Source: Amoebophrya sp. AT5.2
Lineage: Eukaryota; Sar; Dinophyceae; Syndiniales; Amoebophryaceae
Direction: 5' to 3'
Assembly: GCA_005223375.1 (NCBI GenBank)
Contig: RXOD01005538.1
Span: forward strand, 1-13,542
DNA length: 13,542 bases
Below, piece after piece: positions 7,611 to 13,542 of this stretch (the stretch's first letter is position 1; every line of letters starts with the position of its first letter). The notes under the pieces were generated by a model, which was not told where the DNA came from, did not search any database, and saw only the letters and a program-made list of their open reading frames with translations. A program made the position numbers and the translations under genes.

Positions 7611-10600
7611 ATGGTATTGGTGCCAGCGGCATTCGCATACGCATTCCGTGCACTTGGTGACGACCACCACGGCCACCGCTCCGGAGCCTCTTCTCGCTGT
7701 GTGTCTCGCAAGCGCAACGCGCGAGGCCGACGACGGCTGACCCCACGTCGCGACGTGACTCTCACCCCGGTTTCCCTTTCCGCCGCGGCCGCACTTCTTT
7801 GCGTTCGCGCCTCGCTAAACGTTTCCTTGCGTGACGACCTCGTGCTGAGTGGCGTCGTCATTCTCGATCCTTCTACGAACTACACCGATCCGGAGAACGG
7901 CGCTTTGAACACGTTCGACCCACGCTGCCGCGTTTTCGAGGAGTGGGTTTGGGACAGCGAGGCCGTTGGTATCGAACGGCGGTGCGAACAGGGCCACTTG
8001 GCACACCGTGGCCCTCGATCAACCGCGTCGCCCGGCGGGGACGACCAGCTTTACACGTATTCGCTGCTCGACTACTACGCCGGGCGCGCAGATCCGATTC
8101 TCAGTGAACAGATCGAAAGCCGGTCTCTGCCACTTCGAAACGTCAATAATTCACACCCGTTTTTGTTCTCCTGCCGACCGCCTCCGCAACTGGGTGGAAA
8201 CAACGCGGATGATCCTGCGAGAGGTCCAGGCCTAGGTCACGGACCCTCCGACCAAGGCGGTGGCGGCATGGCGCCGCCTCTACCGCAGTTAGCCGAGTAT
8301 TGCACGCTGGCCACAGCTTCGGCGACGGTCGAAAATGAAGTTGACCCCGCTCCCCGTCGTGTGACCTCTTGGTGCGACGACTTCTATCTGTTTTACCACA
8401 AGGATCTCCCGGCAACCTTCTCCTCGTCAACCCTGAATGGCGGGGGCGGAGTAGGCGGTGCTGGTCTTACAACAGCGGAATTCCCTGTGCAGCCACAATT
8501 TTCTGCGACAAACACAAACGCCAGCGGAGGTACAAATACAACCACAAACGGCACTCTGACTATTGGTGTGACCACGACGTCGTCGTCATCTTCTCTGTCT
8601 TCAGCCGCCCTGGCCCTGGATCAAGCTTTGAGGAGCAACGACGCGCGGTCGCCGTCGCTCACGAACCGGTCCGGGGTGCCGATTCCGGCGCGCGGCTCGG
8701 ACGTCAGCATCAAGGGCTTCCGCATCGTCCAGGCCGAGACACTCGATCAGGTCAAAAACTCCGGCAGCAACTCCAACTTTCTCGACCGATTCTACATCCC
8801 GTCCTACCTTCGCGTCGCGATGGCCGGCCCCGTGCTGCATCTTTGGTTTCCGGAGTTGTGGGAGTGGCCGGCGCCCATTGCGCGGCTGTTTACAGTCGCA
8901 CCGCTTGTGAGCCTCTTTGACATTAGTACAGGGGGGCCGGGTTCGGTCTTTCCGCTCAACGACGACGCCAGCAGAGCCGCCGCGGCAATTGCAACCGCGC
9001 AAGCGATCGAGCGAGGAGAGACCCTCCGCCGGGACGGGAATGCTGTTGGGATACATACTTTCACGAAGGACGCTGTTAGGATCGTCCGGCCCCCGGAGAA
9101 ACTGTGGGTGCGTCGGGGCCAAAAAGTTTTGAGAAATCACTGCAATCCCAGTCTCGCACATCACTCTGACCAGCAGGTCGTGGACCACAGCAACAGCGCC
9201 CTCTCGGCACCTTCGAAACAAGACGATGGGGTGCGCGGCTGCCGTTGGGTACCCCTCTTAAACGTGAGCGCGAGCGTGTTGCACAACCTAACGGTCTTCG
9301 ACGCCCTGCAGTTGCAACCATCTGGATCTGCAGGAAAGGGCGGAGAAGGAGCTGGTAACGACCACGAGCCCACGGCGGCGCAGCAGCAGAAAGTCCGTGC
9401 CATACTGGACGACCTCGACACGTCTCCGGAAGAGATTTCGTCCGTGTTGCTTGACGACCCGGTTAACGTGCGAGTAATCGCGAAAACCGGCGATGTAGAG
9501 TTTTCCTCGAGCAGAGTCCCAGCGGCACGCGACTCCGGATCGTGGTCGGAGGTGCTAGGAACCCGGGAGCTTCGCGGCGACACAGACTTGTTTTTGGAGC
9601 AACTGGCGAAGCAAGTACGCCGGAGCAATCAGGAAGGAAATTTTGGTCGTGTGGCGGGGGGAGGTGCAGGTTCTTCTTCCGAACTGGTCGTGGATCTGGC
9701 ACTCGAGGCGGATGCAGCCGGCAGCGTGGAAGACCAGTACCTCTTGCGGCAGCAACGTCACCAAGGCTTTGCTCTCATGTTCACTGACTACAACTCGACA
9801 AGGCACTGGCTCTCCGAATATACGTACTCTGCACCTGTGCTGAAAGAAGGTGGACCATTGTTCGCCGAAGAAGGAAACTCGTCCTGGTTGTCAGCGAACT
9901 TCTCCACGCCTACAGCGGGGGCAGGAATTCTGAATGCAACGGGGCCATCGGCTTATGCGGAGCACACTTCTGCTGCGGTTGCGTATGCAGATGACGAAGC
10001 AGCTACGACCGTTGGGGCTGGTATCAACGGGGCATCCTCGACGTTGGGAACGGGACAAGGTCAGATATTCACCTCAAGTTCACGAAATGCCACAGGAGCA
10101 GGAAGAAATGCAGTTGTTTTCGAAAGCCGTTCCGCTGCAGACTTCCCGTATCGTGGCGAGGTGCTTGCGTGGGCCTGGATGTGCACGCATTCTTCAAATG
10201 ATGTTTCGGGAGCGGACTTTCCGTGGTGGATCTTGTTGGTCATCGGCGTGGTCGTTCTCGCGGCCATCTGCATCGTGGGATTGTGTGCCGCGGGTGTTCT
10301 GCTTGGAGCCGTCGTCACGCCCTGCGTGTTGTGTTGCCAGACAAAAAAGTCACAGGAGCCGCCGTCGGCTGTGCAGCAACACCACTATCAAAATCAAGGT
10401 TTCATTCCCTCTAGCCAAGGCTACATCTTCAATTCGAGCTACAATCACGGCAACCAACATGGGAGACACAACGTCGACCCGGTGCTGGGGCACGGCCCTG
10501 GACCCCAGGTCTCGGGCTTCGGCGTATATCCGGTCGGACACCAGCACGATGCGCAAATGATAGGAAACCCAGCTCTTGGCGCGCACTCGTCTTCGCAGCA

Positions 10601-10691
10601 AATTTATCTCGTCGGAGTCGGATCACATAACCCGCCGGGAGGTCTTGCTGGGAACGGCAGCGTGGCTCTAGGGAAACCATGCGCGGCATAG
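7611..10691 (+). CDS. Large single-pass membrane protein, Asn-glycosylation-rich, family not recognised
   Basis: The frame is an unbroken 1026 residues. The ATG is the first after an in-frame TGA at 7593-7595. The N-terminus has a short hydrophobic run (MVLVPAAFAYAF), an Arg-rich stretch, then a second hydrophobic run (VSLSAAAALLCV, about residues 53-66) that could act as a signal anchor. A long region to about residue 868 follows, with more than a dozen N-x-S/T sequons (NVS, NYT, NAS, NTT, NGT, NRS, NLT, NST, NFS, NAT) and Gly/Ser/Thr linkers, as expected of a luminal or extracellular domain. A strong membrane segment runs from PWWILLVIGVVVLAAICIVG (residues 871-890) to about 905, ending in CVLCC, a plausible palmitoylation site beside the membrane. 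The last 115 residues are Gln/His/Gly/Asn/Ser-rich and probably cytosolic. Short stretches (LVLSGVVILDPSTNY; FEEWVWDSE; YTYSLLDYY) recall the order of motifs in TMEM43/LUMA-type proteins, but this is faint and is not the call. An unseen intron in the 5' part is possible. Confidence 0.8.
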   Translation: MVLVPAAFAYAFRALGDDHHGHRSGASSRCVSRKRNARGRRRLTPRRDVTLTPVSLSAAAALLCVRASLNVSLRDDLVLSGVVILDPSTNYTDPENGALNTFDPRCRVFEEWVWDSEAVGIERRCEQGHLAHRGPRSTASPGGDDQLYTYSLLDYYAGRADPILSEQIESRSLPLRNVNNSHPFLFSCRPPPQLGGNNADDPARGPGLGHGPSDQGGGGMAPPLPQLAEYCTLATASATVENEVDPAPRRVTSWCDDFYLFYHKDLPATFSSSTLNGGGGVGGAGLTTAEFPVQPQFSATNTNASGGTNTTTNGTLTIGVTTTSSSSSLSSAALALDQALRSNDARSPSLTNRSGVPIPARGSDVSIKGFRIVQAETLDQVKNSGSNSNFLDRFYIPSYLRVAMAGPVLHLWFPELWEWPAPIARLFTVAPLVSLFDISTGGPGSVFPLNDDASRAAAAIATAQAIERGETLRRDGNAVGIHTFTKDAVRIVRPPEKLWVRRGQKVLRNHCNPSLAHHSDQQVVDHSNSALSAPSKQDDGVRGCRWVPLLNVSASVLHNLTVFDALQLQPSGSAGKGGEGAGNDHEPTAAQQQKVRAILDDLDTSPEEISSVLLDDPVNVRVIAKTGDVEFSSSRVPAARDSGSWSEVLGTRELRGDTDLFLEQLAKQVRRSNQEGNFGRVAGGGAGSSSELVVDLALEADAAGSVEDQYLLRQQRHQGFALMFTDYNSTRHWLSEYTYSAPVLKEGGPLFAEEGNSSWLSANFSTPTAGAGILNATGPSAYAEHTSAAVAYADDEAATTVGAGINGASSTLGTGQGQIFTSSSRNATGAGRNAVVFESRSAADFPYRGEVLAWAWMCTHSSNDVSGADFPWWILLVIGVVVLAAICIVGLCAAGVLLGAVVTPCVLCCQTKKSQEPPSAVQQHHYQNQGFIPSSQGYIFNSSYNHGNQHGRHNVDPVLGHGPGPQVSGFGVYPVGHQHDAQMIGNPALGAHSSSQQIYLVGVGSHNPPGGLAGNGSVALGKPCAA

Positions 10692-11660
10692 GAACACCGG
10701 CCGCAGCCGATCACGACTTCTTCTTCTTGTTCTGGTGGCGACTGATAGAGCTCACTGCATGCAGAGGTGGCTAGGAGCAGGGACGACGCTGCGTGTCGAC
10801 AGAATCAGCAGCCTTTTGTAGCTGCAGGTCCAGGTGCTGCATTTTCATACAACGAGCTTCAACTACTTCTTGTTCTTCTTTGTTTTTCCTCTCGCCATCG
10901 ACTTTGATGACGAGTGAATCTGTTTCATTTCAAGGAATACATAGAAGTGGATCGGTTGTCACAATGAACCGACGACGAGACCGTTGATCAATGTATGTGA
11001 AAGTCGACAACTGACAGACTACTTGAGTAGTACATTGACTTGAGTTGTATATATAAATGTGTATTCAGTGTCGGTTTCGTTTCCGGCGTAGTTCGTTATC
11101 GTTGCATCACATTCAGAATCAGATTCACATAGCGTCTGGATGAAACTTTTTCTCGGTTACTTATGAAGGATATCCATCGATATTGCAAGCATTGTTGATC
11201 ATGAGCCGGCTCGGTTGATGGAGTCCGTTGTCGACCTGCTCCTTCGGTTGTCGCTTTCTTTAGTTGTCCTCATCCCCATGTCCTCGCCCTCGGTTCGTTG
11301 TCGTTCCTCGTGTGGGAATGAACGTTATGACACGGAGTTCCCTTATCAACAACTTTAATTATGGCTTTCAAAATTTTAATTTCGCTTTTCGCGGCCTTTC
11401 GTTTTTCCACCAGGACCTCACTTTTTCTCCGTAGTTTCTCATTCTCTCTTTTTATTTTGGGCTTAAATAAGTAAAGCTGGGTAAATCATCAAGTACGTGA
11501 AAAACTTCACATTGAGGACTTCGACTTGCATTTACTCCAAAAACCACTCTCACTCGCACTTCCCCGTACCTGAGGCACGGCCCATCGTGGGCGGAGCTAC
11601 AACACCAGCAATTGTCCTCGATTGCGGACGAGACGACCAGTCGGAACGAGCAGTACAACT
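10692..11660. other. Intergenic spacer, pyrimidine-rich near its 3' end
   Basis: This 969-base stretch has no supported gene. T/C-rich runs occur at about 10709-10730 and 10862-10892 and, most strongly, at 11397-11459, shortly before the PDZ-like gene. The last ends in an AG (TTAAATAAG at about 11463-11471). It could hold a trans-splicing acceptor or an unseen 5' exon; neither is shown. The 11571-11573 TGA closes the frame ahead of the next start. Confidence 0.5.
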
Positions 11661-13181
11661 ATGGATCGGGCCATGTTGCTTTCGCCTGGCTCGACAGCGA
11701 CACCACCCCCAGCACCGGGGGCCACCAACGACAGCACCGTCGCGAATACCGTGCTGACGACCTCGACTACTCCTGCAGCTGCTGGGGACTTCGAGGTGCC
11801 TCCCCATAAGCAGAATGCGTGGTTCACTCTGAACGTGGACAGTACTACTTTTTCCCTCGGCCTGGTGCAGTCGGCCGGTGAGATCACCTCGGTAAAAGCG
11901 AACTCATTTGCCGCGCGGCACGGCGTCCGGGTTGGCGATTTTATTGATCTTGTCGACTTCGTGGGCCCCTTCGCGGAGCGCTTCCGTCGCGAGGATCGGG
12001 CCGAAGCGCTGAAAAAACGGCCGCTGGAGCTACGCCTCCGCCGACCCGCTTCGAAGCCACGGTATCTGGAAGCCCTCATGGGGGCTCCGAATCAGGATCT
12101 GGTGGCCGCGCAACAGACTACCGGACCTGGAGGAGGTGCAGCTGCTGGGCTGCAGTCCCGCTCCGGCTTCCATATGCGGGGCCGCAAGGTGCTGAGCGTG
12201 AGCAAATATGCTGATGAAGATGTAGTTCATGATGTTAAACCCGCAACCAAAAGCTTTTCGTGGGCGTGGGGGCAGGGTATTCGGGAGGGTATGGAGCTGG
12301 TAGAAATCGACGGCGTCGGCTACCACGAGACGAACGACGAAGAGAAGCTGCAGCGGCTGCGGCGACGCCCGCTCCGGCTAGTGTTCGCGGACTGGGGTAA
12401 CGGTAATGCCGCTGCCTTCGCGGACGATGAGGACGATGAGGAGCAGGCCCCGGTCGTCGCTGGTGGCGTACCCATACCGCCGGCGGCGCTGACAACCGCA
12501 AAAGAAAATGGGGTAGATCATCTTCTGCAAGCGGAGGAAGAACCAGCACCACCACGACCAGCAGCTGCCCCGAGGACGCCTAGGAAAGATGAAACTACAC
12601 TCAGCAGTGGCCCCCCGCGACAACTTGGCGCCGGTGTCGCAGAGGATTACGGCAAAGTGGCTGAGCTGCAAACGGTGGTGGACGTCGCTCCCGGAGGCGG
12701 CGTCGACGCGGCGTCGACAGCAACAGCACCGCTCACAGGTGCTGAAGAGGGATCCTCCACTTCGACTTCTGTGCAGAAATCGACGAACAACTCGAAAATG
12801 TCAAACACGCTGGAATCGCTGTCGCTTTCCGCGGATAGTCTCAGTAAATCAGCAGCAGCAGGTCCTGGTCCAGCTCCTGCTCCTGCTCCTGCTGCGCCAG
12901 CAAGGACAAACGCGCTCCAACAGCTATTGGAGCATGGGGAGCGGGGCGCGGTGGTGCCGCGGGCAGATCATGAGCCACCAGATGAAATGAACGAGACGAG
13001 GATATTGGTAGCGCCGCGGAGAACAATAGGCCCGACCAAGACCAATAAGCGCGGCATGCTGCGCGCGTCGTCAACACTGGCGATCCTCCCGAACCAGCTG
13101 AACGACTCTTGGTTTACTTGTTGCTGCGCCGTCGGCAACGACCGGCGGGATCGGACAGAGGTGGTCATCACGCAGAGCTGA
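11661..13181 (+). CDS. Protein with two PDZ-like domains, disordered tail and C-terminal Cys cluster
   Basis: The chosen start is the first ATG after an in-frame TGA at 11571-11573 and gives 506 residues; the frame is open upstream to 11574 but has no earlier ATG. After a Thr/Pro/Ala-rich leader, residues about 54-128 form a PDZ-like unit: SLGLVQSAGEITSV, then NSFAARHGVRVGDFIDLVD, ending RPLELRLRR. Residues about 176-243 form a second unit: VLSVSK, then WGQGIREGMELVEIDGVGY, ending RPLRLVF. Both show the S-x-A or W-x-x-G-I/V-x-x-GD/GM-x-L-x-x-I/V core and a matching last strand, so they look like an internal duplication. Canonical PDZ domains bind short C-terminal peptides, but the GLGF-type loop is poor here, so ligand binding is uncertain. 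The remainder is acidic and Pro/Ala/Ser-rich (two GACGATGAG units at 12423-12440; four Pro-Ala units at 12870-12893). Near the end, WFTCCCAVG offers three cysteines (487-489) that could be lipidated. A membrane-tethered scaffold is a reasonable inference. Confidence 0.7.
   Translation: MDRAMLLSPGSTATPPPAPGATNDSTVANTVLTTSTTPAAAGDFEVPPHKQNAWFTLNVDSTTFSLGLVQSAGEITSVKANSFAARHGVRVGDFIDLVDFVGPFAERFRREDRAEALKKRPLELRLRRPASKPRYLEALMGAPNQDLVAAQQTTGPGGGAAAGLQSRSGFHMRGRKVLSVSKYADEDVVHDVKPATKSFSWAWGQGIREGMELVEIDGVGYHETNDEEKLQRLRRRPLRLVFADWGNGNAAAFADDEDDEEQAPVVAGGVPIPPAALTTAKENGVDHLLQAEEEPAPPRPAAAPRTPRKDETTLSSGPPRQLGAGVAEDYGKVAELQTVVDVAPGGGVDAASTATAPLTGAEEGSSTSTSVQKSTNNSKMSNTLESLSLSADSLSKSAAAGPGPAPAPAPAAPARTNALQQLLEHGERGAVVPRADHEPPDEMNETRILVAPRRTIGPTKTNKRGMLRASSTLAILPNQLNDSWFTCCCAVGNDRRDRTEVVITQS
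12870..12893 (+). repeat. In-frame Pro-Ala hexanucleotide repeat
   Basis: One CCAGCT and three CCTGCT units encode four Pro-Ala pairs inside the disordered tail of the PDZ-like protein. It is a likely site of length variation. Confidence 0.9.
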
Positions 13182-13542
13182 CGAGGGCCACCTGACAAAT
13201 AAGCAAAACAAGCTGTAAGCAACAAGTAAAGTACACTACATCGATCTGTTCTTGCTGCTGGTGTTAAGCGTGCACAGGCGGAGTACCCACTGCCGAGTAG
13301 GAAAAATATCTATGAGATGAAGATTGAGATTCGAACTTCGACGACGAAATTAAACCTGCTCGAAAAGTTCAACATAGAAACTCAATATAGATTCTCAGTC
13401 TCGCCCTAGCTAGTAACCTAACACGACACGACACGCACACGATTGAATTACTGGGAGCATACTCCGGAGGGAGCATTGCGCGGCGGTCGCAAGTACGCGG
13501 ATCATACTCGTCCAGTCAGGCTGGCTGCTGCCCGCCACTGCG
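13182..13542. other. Downstream spacer, no gene seen
   Basis: Nothing coding is recognisable after the PDZ-like gene. Three ACACG units run at 13421-13435. A GATTCGAAC string at about 13329 resembles a tRNA T-loop, but no acceptor stem or anticodon arm can be placed around it. Confidence 0.5.

Noticed and set aside
8601..9221. 206-residue open frame on the - strand
   Set aside because: It lies wholly inside the 1026-residue + strand gene. Its Arg/Pro-rich composition is the usual mirror of a GC-rich coding strand, and no domain is visible.
11622..11660. Upstream extension of the PDZ-like protein by 13 residues
   Set aside because: The extension begins with TTG; the first ATG after the in-frame stop is at 11661.
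2415..13181. A functional calcium-signalling cluster (ORAI-like, ankyrin and PDZ-like genes together)
   Set aside because: The proximity is suggestive, but same-strand neighbours in such genomes are generally unrelated, and nothing in the sequences ties the products together.
1..13542. tRNA, rRNA, spliced-leader RNA, CRISPR array or transposon
   Set aside because: By eye I found no cloverleaf, no rRNA core sequence, no dinoflagellate spliced-leader string, no regularly spaced repeats, and no transposase or reverse-transcriptase motif. Divergent small RNAs could be missed without a covariance search.

Overview
The window looks like nuclear DNA of a unicellular eukaryote, most likely an alveolate and quite possibly a dinoflagellate or dinoflagellate relative. 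Five observations point that way. There are no Shine-Dalgarno sites or operon-like overlaps. Genes are separated by roughly 500-1000 bases of more AT-rich DNA. At least one gene has clear GT-AG introns. The proteins carry long Ala/Gly/Ser/Pro and acidic low-complexity stretches beside ankyrin, PDZ-like, Mpv17 and ORAI-like domains. All six genes I can support lie head to tail on the + strand, as in dinoflagellate unidirectional gene clusters. The organism is an inference; no spliced-leader gene, rRNA, tRNA or other marker was found by eye.

Layout: (1) positions 1-870, the 3' part of a glycosyltransferase-like gene with an RPD motif, probably two exons. (2) 871-2414, mostly empty, with two weak exon candidates. 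(3) 2415-2993, a 192-residue four-helix membrane protein resembling ORAI calcium channels. (4) 3569-4537, a 322-residue Mpv17/PMP22-family membrane protein with a long disordered N-terminus. (5) 5064-7017, an ankyrin-repeat protein that must be assembled from three exons (545 residues); the first two exons are easily missed. (6) 7611-10691, a 1026-residue probable type-I-like membrane protein with many N-glycosylation sequons, one C-terminal membrane segment and a Gln/His/Gly-rich tail, of no clearly recognised family. (7) 11661-13181, a 506-residue protein with two PDZ-like domains, a long disordered tail and a terminal Cys-Cys-Cys cluster. (8) 13182-13542, no gene seen.

There is no evidence that the genes form a pathway. 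Three encode likely membrane proteins and two encode protein-interaction scaffolds, but in this kind of genome neighbours usually share orientation rather than function. The most rewarding points are the spliced ankyrin gene with an (AT)8 tract against its 3' splice site, the divergent ORAI-like gene with a glutamate in the first helix, the divergent Mpv17 protein, and the unassigned 1026-residue surface-type protein.
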